Shown here piece after piece: positions 1-11,366 of a stretch of 64,000 bases of DNA (position 1 is the stretch's first letter; every line of letters starts with the position of its first letter). The notes beneath the pieces are model-generated. The model saw only the letters and a list, made by a program, of their open reading frames with translations. It was not told where the DNA came from and searched no databases. The translations under genes were made by a program, and so were the position numbers. The stretch lies in contig CM035806.1 of assembly GCA_020466095.1 (NCBI GenBank), positions 98,608,669-98,672,668 of the forward strand. The letters run 5' to 3'. The stretch is from Chlorops oryzae (lineage: Eukaryota; Arthropoda; Insecta; Diptera; Chloropidae).

Positions 1-560
1 TTAAGTTACGTTCAATCAAGAGTAACTGAGCCTTAAGGCTAAAAAGTATTTTTCAAGGCCAAATCCGAAAGAGAAAGGATAGTTTTAGCCTGAAAAAGGC
101 TAAAATGGTCACACTGTGTAGCACTAACTGATACGAAAAGACTCCATCTAGAAGCTACACAGAGAAAAAAATCAACCAGAAAACTGGTTTAATCAAAATG
201 GTTACGTTCGCTCAGTGTACAAATTATAAAAATCTTAAAAATGTTCCGATTTTGTACCTCTTCTAAGCATTTCTCGATGGTAGCTCCCACGCCGGCAAGA
301 ATTTTTGGATCAGCTTTTTGCATAAAATAAAGAAAAATTATATCTGGACAACGTCTTTCAGCATACCAACTTCATCGGAGCACTCCTTGATACCGTTTTG
401 CCAGAGCAAATCGGAACAATTTTTACCCAAAATCAAAAGAAACAAGTAAGAAAACTAAAGTCGGTCAAGTCCGGCTTCGATATACCCAGCGTCCTGACAA
501 TATCAACGCACTGTGTTTTGCCTTTCCGTACGTAGGCTAGGAAAAATCATCATTTATAGG
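1..560. other. unassigned AT-rich intergenic DNA
   Basis: No open frame or gene motif is recognised here. At 155-168 there is a CTACACAGAGAAAA string, which matches the termini of two larger elements in this window (2330-3051 and 59249-59847), so an element end may lie there. The rest shows no structure I can support. Confidence 0.3.
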
Positions 561-610
561 AATGGCCGTGGCCCTATTTTCACTTAGGATCGTTCTCGGG
601 GTCCAACATA
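561..610 (+). repeat. short dispersed repeat split by the mariner
   Basis: The stretch running from AATGGCCGTGG to GGTCCAACATA recurs almost unchanged at 3053-3112, and a looser version is at 26610-26650 next to a (GTCY)n element. It is therefore a fragment of a dispersed family. The mariner begins directly after its final TA. Confidence 0.5.
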
Positions 611-1812
611 ACAGGTTGGCTGATAAGTCCCCGGTCTGACACATAGATGGCGTCGCTAGTATTAAATGCATGTTATTTTTATATAGTGGCAACCTTCAAA
701 TGATTCGTGTCAAAATTTGACGTCTGTAAGTCAATTAGTTTGTGAGATAGAGCGTCTTTTGTGAAGCAACTTTTGTTATTGTGAAAAAAATGGAAAAAAA
801 GGATTTTCGTGTTTTGATAAAATACTGTTTTCTGAAGGGAAAAAATACAGTGGAAGCATAAACTTGGCTTGATAATGAGTTTCCGGACTCTGCCCCAGGA
901 AAATCAACAATAATTGATTGGTATGCAAAATTCAAGCGTGGTGAAATGAGCACGGAGGACGGTGAACGCAGTGGACGCCCGAAAGAGGTGGTTACCGACG
1001 AAAACATCAAAAAAATTCACAAAATGATTTTGAATGACCGTAAAATGAAGTTGATCGAGATAGCAGAGGCCTTAAAGATATCAAAGGAACGTGTTGGTCA
1101 TATCATTCATCAATATTTGGATATGAAAAAGCTCTGTGCAAAATGGGTGCCGCGCGAGCTCACATTTTACCAAAAACAACAACGTGTTGATGATTCTGAG
1201 CGGTGTTTGCAGCCGTTAACTCGCAATACACCCGAGTTTTTGCGTCGATATGTGACAATGGATGAAACATGGCTCTATCACTACACTCCTGAGTCCAATC
1301 GACAGTCGGCTGAGTGGACAGCGATCGGTGAACCGTCTCCGAAGCGTGGAAAGACTCAAAAGTCCGCTGGCAAAGTAATGGGCTCTGGTTTATTTGGGAT
1401 GGGCATGGAATAATTTTTATCGATTATCTTGAGAAGGGAAAAACCATCAACAGTGACTATTATATGTCGTTATTGGAGCGGTTGAAGGTCGAAATCGCGG
1501 CAAAACGGCCCCATATGAAGAAGAAAAAAGTGTTGTTCCACCAAGACAACGCACCGTGCCACAAGTCATTGAGAACGATGGCAAAAATTCATGAATTAGG
1601 CTTCGAATTGCTTCCCCACCCACCGTATTCTCCAGATCTGGCCCCAGCGACTTTTTCTTGTTCTCAGACCTCAAAAGGATGCTCGCAGGGAAAAAATTTG
1701 GCTGCAATGAAGAGGTGATCGCCGAAACTGAGGCCTATTTTGAGGCAAAACCGAAGGAGTACTACCAAAATGGTATCAAAAAATTGGAAGGGCGTTATAA
1801 TCGTCATTTTTA
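611..1812 (+). mobile_element. irritans-subfamily mariner, 3' end lost
   Basis: The left terminal inverted repeat starts at 611 (ACAGGTTGGCTGATAAGTCC...) and is preceded by TA at 609-610, the mariner target dinucleotide. This terminus and the encoded protein are of the Himar1/irritans type found in horn fly, lacewing and many other insects. The similarity is readable as far as about 1806 (GGGCGTTATAATCGTCA). After that the sequence dissolves into T-rich low-complexity DNA, so the last few codons and the right TIR are missing and the copy cannot move by itself. Confidence 0.85.
790..1806 (+). pseudogene. mariner transposase, irritans type, decayed
   Basis: This is a Tc1/mariner DD34D transposase, the nuclear enzyme that cuts and pastes its own element at TA. 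The reading starts MEKKDFRVLIKYCF at 790, but an in-frame TAA lies at 859-861. The frame is then open from about 862 to 1395 and includes the helix-turn-helix region and the first catalytic Asp in VTMDETWL. A frameshift near 1393 moves the reading to 1464-1640, which holds HQDNAPCH with the second Asp. Another shift near 1645 leads to the third Asp (SDFFLF in the alternate frame) and on to about 1806. With one stop, two frameshifts and no C-terminus it is a pseudogene. Identity to Himar1 looks high, which suggests a fairly recent arrival. Confidence 0.85.
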
Positions 1813-1992
1813 TCATGTTTTTTTTTAAATTTATTTTTTTAACTTTTATTATGTTTGTATTTTCATTTATTTATTTATTTTTTTTTTAATTAGTTTTTAT
1901 TTCTAATTTATTGATTTCTTTAATTTTTTTTATTTTATTTTTTTTATTTTTTTTATTTATTTTTTTTTTTATTTTTTTTTTTTATTTACAAT
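1813..1992. repeat. T-rich low-complexity tract
   Basis: About 180 bases consist almost only of T and A in [14 protein letters not shown] runs, at the point where the mariner similarity stops. It may have grown by slippage or may be a retroelement tail on the minus strand. It has no coding potential. Confidence 0.8.
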
Positions 1993-2329
1993 AATATATT
2001 GAGTCATGTGATGGGCGAAGTTTTCAGGTCAAAGTCACCGATGCCTGCTAAATTCATTGAATCCTTAAAGTGAAATAAATTTACATAGCTTTAACTTCAA
2101 TTACTTGAAATTGATTTGTTTAAATTAAATTTAAAATTGTAATTGTAATTCTACCATTTTAATTATAATAACGTTATTTTAATTTAAAAAAATTTAAAAA
2201 AAAAATACTTTTCATTGTAATTGCCCTTAATTGCAATTACAGCAGTAGTAATTGAAAAAAAAATGTAATTGAGCTGCCCATGTCTGAATCAAAGTATAAA
2301 AAAATCACATATCCTTTGTGCTTACTTAA

Positions 2330-3051
2330 CTATACACACACGGAGAGAAACAAGTGCCCGAAATATAATTGGAACCAATTACATATTTGATTGGAGCCTT
2401 GCCCCGATTTCATTATTAATTGGAGCCAATTTCAATATATTTAGAAAATGAAAAATACTCAATTACTCAATTACTTATACTTATAATTGCATTTAAATTT
2501 ATCATATATGTAATTGCGTTCTGAATACATATGTAATTACATCTGATTACTTTTACAATTTAAAGCATTGATGCAATTATATACATATATGATTTTATTT
2601 ATTTTACAGTTTGTTCTTATATTTCTCAAATGGTTTATAATTTCGATCGTATATAACGTGTTTGATTTTTCAAAATCCTTAGGCACTCCAAGTGGTGGAC
2701 CACGAATATGGCGTGGTGAAATATATTCCGCCCAATCGTGGGGAATGCCCCTTTTTATATTGCTATATAGAATGTATTTTAAATTGCAGGGTATCACAAA
2801 TTTAATTACACGCAATTATGTATATAATTTGATACAATAAGATACATCATTGCAGCCGATTATATATTGGACGGAATTATATATGTAATTGAAATTATTT
2901 TTTTATCATTTGATACAATTACATATATAATTGGAGGCAATGAAAAATATAATTGGACGCAATTATGAAAATATAATTGCATTATACCCAATTACATATG
3001 TAATCCCTGCAAAATATAATTGGGTATGTGATATTTTTTCTCTGCGTGTAG
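2330..3051. mobile_element. TIR element filled with CAATTACATATATAATTG-like motifs
   Basis: The left end reads CTATACACACACGGAGAGAAA and the right end is its imperfect inverse, TTTTTTCTCTGCGTGTAG. The interior repeatedly carries half-palindromic strings such as CAATTACATATGTAATTG and ATAATTGGA. The same motif also spills to the left, between 2075 and 2270. No transposase is visible, so I call it a non-autonomous element with an internal short-motif array. The exact boundaries are uncertain. Confidence 0.5.
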
Positions 3052-3052
3052 A

Positions 3053-3112
3053 AATGGCCGTGGGCGGATATCGCCCATTTTCATTCAGGATCGTTCTCGG
3101 GGTCCAACATAT
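3053..3112 (+). repeat. second copy of the 561-610 dispersed repeat
   Basis: It shares AATGGCCGTGG, TCAGGATCGTTCTCGGGG and TCCAACATA with the sequence interrupted by the first mariner. It therefore shows what that target looked like when uninterrupted (CATATTAGC). Confidence 0.5.
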
Positions 3113-5303
3113 TAGCTGTGTGCAAAATCTGTTCAACTATCGTGTATTGGTCAAACTGAAGTGAGTTTGGATAAGGAGAATTTTTCAAAGTGGATGGGAG
3201 TTAAATTCAAATAATAAACTAATGGGGGAACAATGTGAGTAGTTTTAGCTACCTTTCTGTAAAAGCATTCTTCGCCATTTACTCGAAGGCGTTCACATTG
3301 ATGTAATGCGCCGAAATTATACTGTGCCTAGTGTCACGCGGATATATTGAATAACCTTACGATTTCCCCGTAGAGTCATTCCGCTGCTTTCAGTCACCCC
3401 TCTCTTTCTCTCTCTTTCTTAAGATCACTGGGTAATAATTCACTTGATTTCAATGTTATATGGAATATGTGTTCATTTTGAACATAAAATGAAAACATAA
3501 CACACTTCGGATCCTCAACGCTTTTAGATTAGATCGGAATTTTTCGTTGAGAAATTTCTCCAATTATTAAGAGTCTGTTGTTTTATTTTTCCATTGAAGT
3601 TGATTTTCCGAAGACTCCCCCTCAATTCAAACGTAAACGCCACACTTCATTGTGGGGATGGCTAAAAATAGATTCCCCGCTTCTCGGTTGCGCGTTCAAG
3701 TTTTCTCTGTTTTTTTTTGTTTTTTTCAACAGCGTGAAGTGATAGAGGAGATGCCAAACTTTAGGAACAATACGAAGACCATGATCAAATCTACACTTCA
3801 ATTTCTCACCTCATCAAAACAAAGCACTTATGGTAACAATGTCATGGTTTTTATGGCTGCCAGAAGAAATCGTAGCTACGTTGAAAGGGTCAATGCCTGC
3901 AGAACATCCGTTCAATCAAAAAAGAAAGAAGTGGGGGGCGTCACTTTGACATGTTTATATTGCATGGACTATTGATATTCCGAATCTGTGACGTATTTTT
4001 GCTGCCAAAGTCTACTAGGCCAGTAAACCTACCGAATGGAACCGAACTGAAAATATCGATCACCTCATTTAATAATTTTCAGAATCAGATTAAATTGTTT
4101 TCTAACGATTCTTATAAGGTCGCCCATATAATCCATCTAAAGCAACATTTACCTGCTCAGGGTCAAAGGACATAAAATATTGTTATATTTATTTTAGTAA
4201 TACATTTTAAAAAATTTATTTTGCCCCACCATTGAAAATACATATATGTATTACAATTCTGGTAGCATCTTAAACCGAGACCCAGATAACATTGAGCCGA
4301 GTCGAATGGCTTGCGTCAAGTGACGGAAAGATGACCAAACGGTCTTGTTAAATTGTTATAGCGGGGTTCAGTACCCTTCCGTGGCTGAACACCTTTGTCT
4401 GATCGCTGGGAGTTCCATCCTTTTGCGAGTATCGCTTATAAAATGTGCTACCAGCAAATCTCGACCAATGGATTTTGATTGTGGCTGTACCCCTGCACGA
4501 GATCAAATTGGTGCACTGGGTGTTCGCGCAGTGAAAACCCTTTAAGTCAAGTGATGCGTACCCAAGACCATACTGACTTAAATCATCTAATTGTATTGTT
4601 AATAAGATCATTTTCATACAAAAAAGTCTGACAAATGGCTATCAAACTATATAAATTTTTTCCCCTGAAATGCAGGCTAACATTTAAGACTCCCTCCTCT
4701 CAAACCATTTGTTGTTCACCATGATCTCCTCTACCAATCCAATACAGAAAAGCGCTTTAGTAAGGGACACCCTGTACGACACCCTGCCGACAAATGATCA
4801 ACCCTCTAGAACAAAAAATTTACAAGTGATCTGAGAGACTGAAACGTGGAAACCTGTTTGAAAAAAAATTAAAGTTATCATGAGGGTTAAAAATTTCACA
4901 AAACATATTTAATAATTGACAGAAACAAATAACGATCGGTCTCCTTGTTGCCACTCCCTCCCGTCTTTTCTACTCCTCGCACATTGAAACGAAGAAAATC
5001 CCTAAATTTAAAGTTAAAATATAGGACGGTCAGAAAGTACTTCATATTGAAATTAATCAATCCTTATCTAGTAAGTTGAAAATTCCCTAAGATTTAATAG
5101 TTAATCAATTAATATGCTGACGGTCAGAATAGTATTCATGTTGAAAACTTAGAATAAATCCTTAATCTATACGTAGGTCTGAATTTTGTAACCTTCTTTA
5201 ATTTACTAAACAGAATTAATGATATTCTGTTCAATTATTTTATATTTGTGCCTGAAATTGCAAACATAAAGAGAAATCAAATGTCCGAAATTTTCAACCT
5301 TTT
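3113..5303. other. unassigned DNA, no supported gene
   Basis: The stretch holds only short chance frames. The longest begins at 3652 (107 codons) and has no domain I recognise. A CT-rich run (CTCTCTTTCTCTCTCTTTC) lies near 3402-3420. Nothing else stands out. Confidence 0.4.
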
Positions 5304-5690
5304 CGCAATAATTTGTAAATTTTCTTTAATAACTATCTTAAACTGGCAATTAATGATGAATTTTCAAGTTAAATTATTATTTCTTATGCCTAAAATTATG
5401 CTAAGAATCACAAAGAGAAAATTGAAATAAAAATTATTTTTCACTAGGTCACTAGGCAGAATTTCATTTTTTCTGCAATAATTTGTAGCAAGATTTTAGG
5501 CATCTTTAATAACTATCTTAAACTGGCCAATTTATAATTATTTTTCAAGTTACATTTTATTATTTCTCATGCCTAAAATTATGTTAAGAATCAGAAAGAG
5601 AAAATTCAAGAAAAAATTATTTTTCACTAGGTAGAAATTTCTTTTTTTTCTGCAATAATTTGTAGCATGATTTTAGGCATATTAAAGGTG
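5304..5690. repeat. about 180-bp tandem duplication, two units
   Basis: The order GCAATAATTTGTA, TAATAACTATCTTAAACTGG, ATGCCTAAAATTATG, TTATTTTTCACTAGGT appears twice, with a period near 180 bp (TAATAACTATC at 5327 and 5507). A third GCAATAATTTGTAGCA starts at about 5651. It is non-coding. Confidence 0.7.
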
Positions 5691-5845
5691 GACCTTATTT
5701 TTTAAAAGCGGAAGAGAAAAATTCGGGTTTGACCTATGGTTCCCTGGGCATTATTTCTCCAAAAAAATGTAAGAATCTGATTTCACCAGGGCAATTATAA
5801 TTTTTTTTTAAGAACAAAACGATCCACCTTATTATTAGGTAGGGA

Positions 5846-6064
5846 GGTAGGTTGAAGTGGCTGCCACTTAGGCCGTTAATCGTCCCATTGTGATACCAAG
5901 GAGGTTTTCTTGTGTTTGTGTGAGTGTATGTCTTTTTATGCGATTTTTTGAAAAACCAGTGCTAGGCTTCGAACATTACACTCCGTTTCGCCTGTGCCGG
6001 GAATCAAACCTCGGACCCTGGGATCAAGAGTATAGCACGCATTCCCTACGCTATCCCAGAGCCA
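5846..6064 (-). mobile_element. tRNA-derived SINE, family 1
   Basis: Read on the minus strand, it starts GTGGCTCTGGGATAGCG and has a B-box-like GATTCCCGGCACAGGCG, then a tail ending in GGCAGCCACTTCAACC. A second copy of the same order is at 30387-31086, interrupted by a MITE. A tRNA-like head joined to an unrelated tail, present as dispersed copies, is the signature of a SINE transcribed by Pol III. The A box is weak and the partner LINE is not known. Confidence 0.65.
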
Positions 6065-7152
6065 CAATCCTGATCTAAGTCAACAATAAATTGTTTCCTT
6101 TATTCCTCTCGAATGCTTTTTGCCATGCAATTCGTTTCGAGGATAATACGTACTTTGGCAAAGCCAGGGAATTCAAATTTCTTTTTAACTTGAAAAGGCA
6201 AAGACAAAAAATTCTAAACTTTGAACAGCTGCCCGAACTTAAGCATCTTTTATTATCCTTGATTAGGACATACATATAAGTATTTCTAGTCGTATTTTCT
6301 TCCGAATGCTCGCTAAAAAGAATTACGCGTTTTTGAGAAATTGGAAACTCTATCGAATCTTTATGGGTTCCTTGGGTGGCAGTCAGCAACAGAGTATGGG
6401 TATTTGTCCTTGCGCTTACTTGCATCCCTTCTATCGTTATTGGAGTCGCATTGAAAGAGCAGGAGCTGATTTAAAACGCTCTTGAATTCTTTGAAAATGA
6501 CCTTTTCTATTGTAGTGAATGTGTATTGTGGGCAAAAAAAAAAAAAGAAAAAGAAAAAAAGATGACTTACCACGTTATGCCAGGAACATATTCTTAGCGT
6601 TTACGTCTCGAGGAGCAGCACCATAGCGTTTCGAAGCCACAAAACCGCCCCTTGACATTCGTTACGGTTTACCACTTTAAGAGCAGCGCGGCGGCAACGC
6701 ATCGCATCACTTATTCATTGACGTTGACGGTGAATTGTGGTTTTTATGCGAAACGGCAGACGGACGATTCTATCAAAATTGAATATAAATGGGTTAGGGA
6801 AGAAGGTATGTATTGTGTGTTTTTTTTTGCAATGTATCATAGCAGTTTGCGGCATAGCAGGTGTGAAAATTTATTGCCAGTATCAAGGCTCAAGAGATGT
6901 CGGGGAGTTGCTCCCGAATGAGTATTTTTGCCGGTGGAAGCCGTCACATCTCCCAACGATTTCGATATAAAGTTTGAGAAAAAATTTTATGTGCTCAGCC
7001 GTGCAATTTATATCCCTTTTCTTGATGGACTGTCTATGTGACAAAATCGTCATCTACAGTTGGGGCGCGATAATTTGAATTAATTTTTTGTCTACCAAGA
7101 TTGCGGAAGGAGTAGAAACTCCATGCAGAATCCGGTTTACGCTAAATCGAGT
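6065..7152. other. unassigned, relatively GC-richer stretch
   Basis: Most of it is anonymous. The portion 6590-6960 is less AT-rich and free of recognised repeats. At 6801-6811 AGAAGGTATGT would make a good splice donor, so an untranslated exon is possible. I see no coding support and no promoter element I would trust. Confidence 0.3.
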
Positions 7153-7160
7153 GGTTTCTC

Positions 7161-7392
7161 CATGATACAAGAAAACAAGATAGCGCCACTTCAGTACCGC
7201 TATTTTGAGGCTCTCTCTGAGAGCCGAAAATTGAGTTTGTGACGTCACTGAGCGAGAAATTGTTGTGGTTTCCCATGCTATTCAAAAAAGTAAAAAGCCG
7301 GTTTAACATGGGAAACAACAACAACGAATCGCGATTTTGAGTTTGTGACGTTTCCTCTCTCAAGTGGCGCTATCTTGTTTTCTTGTATCATG
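7161..7392. mobile_element. P-element-like MITE with 31-bp perfect TIRs
   Basis: The left end (CATGATACAAGAAAACAAGA..., 7161-7191) is repeated as an exact inverse at 7362-7392, 31 bp without mismatch. The 8-bp GGTTTCTC at 7153-7160 is repeated at 7393-7400 as a target duplication. A CATGAT start, 31-bp TIRs and an 8-bp duplication match the P-element superfamily layout. The 232-bp element encodes nothing. It contains two direct copies of GAGTTTGTGACGT, perhaps internal binding sites. Confidence 0.85.
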
Positions 7393-7439
7393 GGTTTCTC
7401 CAAGAAATTGGTGGCTAGAGAAAAGACGAACTTCATATT

Positions 7440-7660
7440 CAAGTTTATCGTAATATTCTAAGATTCTCTCTGTTGTAGTCTTGTTTAAAAAAAAACACTC
7501 CTCTTATTAAATATGTTCAGCTATCAAATTTCATCAAAATATCTTGAAAAACTCTGGTTTTAGAGCAGTTTTTGTGATTTTCATAACAGACCCTAGTACT
7601 GGAGGTACCCTTAAAAATGGCCCGATCAGGTCCGTTCTCGAACTTGTTCTTGATCGGTCC
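7440..7660 (+). repeat. (GTCY)n/DINE-like family fragment
   Basis: The segment with AACAGACCCTAGTACTGGAG and GGCCCGATCAGGTCC corresponds to 16730-16890 of the longest copy in this window. It is an internal piece without either end, and the minisatellite begins directly after it. Confidence 0.65.
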
Positions 7661-7663
7661 ATT

Positions 7664-8438
7664 ATTAGAAGAGACCCCTTAGAAGAGACCCCTTAGGAGA
7701 GACCCCTTAGGAGAGACCCCTTAGGAGAGACCCCTTAGGAGGGACCCCTCAGGAGAGACCTTCTAGGAGAGACCCCTTAGGAGAGACCCCTTAGGAGAGA
7801 CCCCTTAGGAGGGACCCCTTAGGAGAGACCTTCTAGGAGAGACCCCTTAGGAGAGACCTCTTAGGAGAGACCCCTTGAGAGAGACCCGTTAGGAGAGACC
7901 TCTTAGGAGTGACCCCTCAGGAGAGACCCCTTAGGAGAGACCCCTTAGGAGTGGCCCCTTAGGAGAGACCCCTTAGAAGAGACCCCTTAGAAGAGACCCC
8001 TTAGAAGAGACCTCTTAGGAGAGACCCCTTAGGAGAGACCCCTTAGAAGAGACCCCTTAGGAGAGATCCCTTAGGAGAGACCCCTTGGGAGAGACCCCTT
8101 GGGAGAGACCGCTTAGGAGAGACCTCTTAGGAGTGACCCCTTAGGGGAGACCCCTTAGGAGAGACCCCTTAGGAGAGACCCCTTAGGAGAGACCCCTTAG
8201 AAGAGACCCCTTAGGAGAGACCCCTTGGGAGAGACCCCTTGGGAGAGACCGCTTAGGAGAGACCTCTTAGGAGTGACCCCTTAGGGGAGACCCCTTAGGA
8301 GAGACCCCTTAGGAGAGACCCCTTAGGAGAGACCCCTTGGGAGAGACCGCTTAGGAGAGACCTCTTAGGAGTGACCCCTTAGGAGAAACCCCTTAGCAGA
8401 GACCCCTTGGGGGACACCCCTTAGGAGAGACCCCTTAG
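7664..8438. repeat. 14-bp minisatellite (GAGACCCCTTAGGA)n
   Basis: About 55 head-to-tail copies of a 14-bp unit run without spacers. Variants (TTAGAA, TTGGGA, GTGACC, CGCTTA, CTCTTA) recur in the same order in blocks, for example around 8075-8160, 8220-8310 and 8335-8385, which shows higher-order duplication. The copies are non-coding, although all frames are long because 14 is not a multiple of 3. Confidence 0.95.
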
Positions 8439-10080
8439 GTTAGATTAATGGGGTTCTCTTATATAGACTCACTTGGACCTAAGAACCGTTGTGGCACCCA
8501 GTATTGAACAACAATAGCTTTATACAATCCATTTGATTAGTGTTTTTTGTAGGGGTCGGGTCAAACCAAATGGAGTTATTAAAATTTTTGATGCAATTGA
8601 CGCTTTTCAAATTCTAGGTACATAGGATATGAAGATTGTTTTAACTTGGTACGCAAATTTTAATTTTCATATAAAAAAACTTCGATATAAATTTACAAGG
8701 CAGCTACCGGCCGTGTTCTTGAAAAACTTCAATGTGACTTGTCGAAGATTTGAAAAACTTTTGTTGCAAATACAATAAATGAATCCAAGAATAATTGCTT
8801 ATTCCGCACACCACAAGGGGATAAGGCCAAGAGCTGAGAGTAAGTGGGGGATGGATTGGTTTTCGCTGGTAAGCTAACATCGATGACAATCGATGCTCGA
8901 AGCCCTTCGAAACGTTTGACAATACCGACAATGATGATGACATCGCGTTTTAATGACATTCATTCCTTTTCCTTCGTATTGCCATTTCTACAGCTGCTGG
9001 TGTGCTGAGAGCGTGAACTTGATACTCCCCCTGCAAAGCAATTTGTACGAAAATGCGTATTCCTCTGGGAACAGTGTGTGTGATGTCTTTGGTACAAGAA
9101 AAGAATCGGCAGTGCAGCTTAATGCGGTAGCACGTCTTTTTTTTGTGGGGTGGGGAAGGGGGGTACCAGCGAGGAACAAGCTGGAACACAAGTAAATTCT
9201 CCATTCATGTTCGTGGGTACAGAAGCGAACGCCTTCAGCAAGTTTCGTGTGATCTCAATAAAGCGAAATAATCACACTCGTTTCTGGTCAAATATAAATA
9301 AAGAATTTGCTCATATTACTTAAGCTAATCTTCCCTTACAACAGTCCAACGACGAATCAGCATACATTACCTATTATTGCCTAATAACTCTAATCGAATC
9401 GCAATCGAAACTCCCGTTAATTTACCTCAAAAAAGCCTTGGTATTCTTTGCTTAAAATAAAATAATTTTCCAAACTCAGAAACAATTATAAATACGCGCA
9501 TATTTCTACACATTCTGGGCACACTCGACAGATTTTTTGAATTTTTCGACAGGTATTATTATCGGGGTTTTTATGGAATCCAACAGCTATCGGGGTTGAA
9601 ATCGAAATCAATAAAAAAAAATATGCGTAGGGTCCGATAAAAGAGTTACGGTAGAAACTTGAGTTTCCAGTTTAAACTACTCGAAATGAAAAAAACATTA
9701 TTCTCAGTTGTCGTTTATATGCCATTCAGACGAGCATCGAAATCCCGGGATTTCGGCACTTGGATTTCGTGAAATCCATATCGAAATCCAAGCGTTCACA
9801 CGACAATATCGCCATTGAGAGGATTTGGTTTGACAGCCATTCATCTGTTTGTAGTGCTGCCAATTGTAGGGAAATTTCCTTAAAAATTTTAAGGAATTTT
9901 TTTTAAACAAAAAATGACTTGTAGGGAAAAAATACAGATTTCTTAAAATCGGCAAATGTACGGAATTTGTGATGTAACATATTCCAAAATATTTAATAAA
10001 TTTTGTATAAATTTGGTTGTCATAAAATAAAAAGACAAAATAAAAACTATGCCAACCTGTGTTTATGTGAAGATAATTAT
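8439..10080. other. unassigned DNA, no supported gene
   Basis: No recognised element. 8880-8950 (CGATGACAATCGATG, ACAATGATGATGACATCG) and 9700-9850 are more complex than their surroundings and repeat-free, so they could hold unique regulatory sequence. There is no direct support for that. Confidence 0.3.
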
Positions 10081-10322
10081 CAGGGCTCGGATTTTGTTGC
10101 ATTTAAAAAAATAAAGCATACTTCATGGAGTAAAAAATTTGTTCAACTCACATAAAGTTAAGATTCAGATCGATTTTTAACTTCAATATGAATTTTTTTG
10201 AAGTTAGAAAAGCGAATTGAAGTTCAACTTCGCTAAAATTGTTCGAAAAATGTTGGTAAGAAAAAATTTTTGCGCCATAAAGTATGCTTTAAATTTATAA
10301 ATGCAACAAAATCCGAGCCATG
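10081..10322. mobile_element. 242-bp TIR MITE, copy 1
   Basis: It starts CAGGGCTCGGATTTTGTTGC and ends GCAACAAAATCCGAGCCATG. It is nearly identical over its whole length to 17937-18178. Short CAG ends of this kind are typical of hAT-derived MITEs. The flanking 8-mers (ATAATTAT and TATAATAC) do not match well here, so the target duplication has decayed or is offset. Confidence 0.8.
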
Positions 10323-11119
10323 TATAATACATTATAACATCATAAACATATGTGAGCTAATTTTTGATTATTTTGTCCCTTCTTGTATGTAAGTCCGCAT
10401 ATTTTTTTTATACATTAATATAACTTAAAGACAGAAATAAAAAAATTGTGGCATATTTTCCGGCGTAAAAAAAAGTCGTCTCATTTTTTCTAAAAACACA
10501 ATTAAAATATGAATCATTCATCAGATTTTTTTTTTCTTGGTCTTGAAATGCTCTTAGAAATCCACTCTTTTACGTAAGATAGCCTGAACTTAAATACCGG
10601 ACCTTTTTCGGAAATTATATGGGTTTGAAATCAAGTTTTTGTACAAAATTGTTAAAAATTTCATAAAATTCTCGCCTTTATCGACCTATAGCGCCTAAAC
10701 TGTTGAACCGATTTCATCCATATGTATGAAGAATATGTTGTATTTTTACTCTTCTTTCATATAAATTAAAGTTTTTTTAAAACGGTCGAACGATAATGGG
10801 GCTACGACTAAAAAATATTGACAAAAATTCGCAAAATCTTTCTTAGCGGATATTTAAAAAACGCGAGCTAACTTTCAAATTTTACGCATATATTGAGATT
10901 CAGCGAAACAAATACTACAAAAAAAAATTGGTTTCAAGTCAAAGGCAATTTTATTGTTGAGCAGTGTAATCAACCAAATTTTTGTTCAAAATTTAATATT
11001 ACGAACTTTTCCCGAATTTCGTGATTTGTTTGAAATTTTTAATTGGGGCAATTAAAAAATCGATGAATCGTGTTTAACAAACGCCATTAATTGGAATTTT
11101 TCGTAGCCAGTTTTTCTGT
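10323..11119. other. unassigned AT-rich DNA
   Basis: Low-complexity A/T runs with no open frame of note. The text around 10680-10800 (GACCTATAGCGCC, ACCGATTTCATCC) resembles MITE interiors elsewhere in the window, but I cannot find ends. Confidence 0.3.
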
Positions 11120-11255
11120 GCAGGCAGGGCTAAATCGAATCGCTCTGGTGACGCTGTTCATTTTTATATACAAATATTATGGTCCATCTCGACTGGTTCT
11201 GGGTGTTACACACACACGCTCAAACGCAACATACTCTCGATATGGAGTCTGTCGG
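11120..11255 (+). repeat. terminal piece of (GTCY)n/DINE-like family
   Basis: TAAATCGAATCGCTCTGGTG, CATCTCGACTGGTTCTGGGT and CTGTCGGGAATAAAAA match the right end of the long copy at 16995-17130. The (GTCY)n part is missing. Confidence 0.65.
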
Positions 11256-11366
11256 GAATAAAAACAACTATGAAAAATTTGGTTTTTAAATACCTATGAT
11301 TTTCGGGTAGTTCTGAAAATATTATCCCTACAAACATATGTAAATTTTCTAGTTCGATTGAATATT

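Noticed and set aside
6590..6811. Upstream untranslated exon with donor AAG|GTATGT
   Set aside because: Only the donor-like hexamer and a mild composition shift support it; mentioned within the regional entry only.
7664..8438. CRISPR-like regular repeat array
   Set aside because: The 14-bp units follow each other without spacers in a fly genome; this is a minisatellite.
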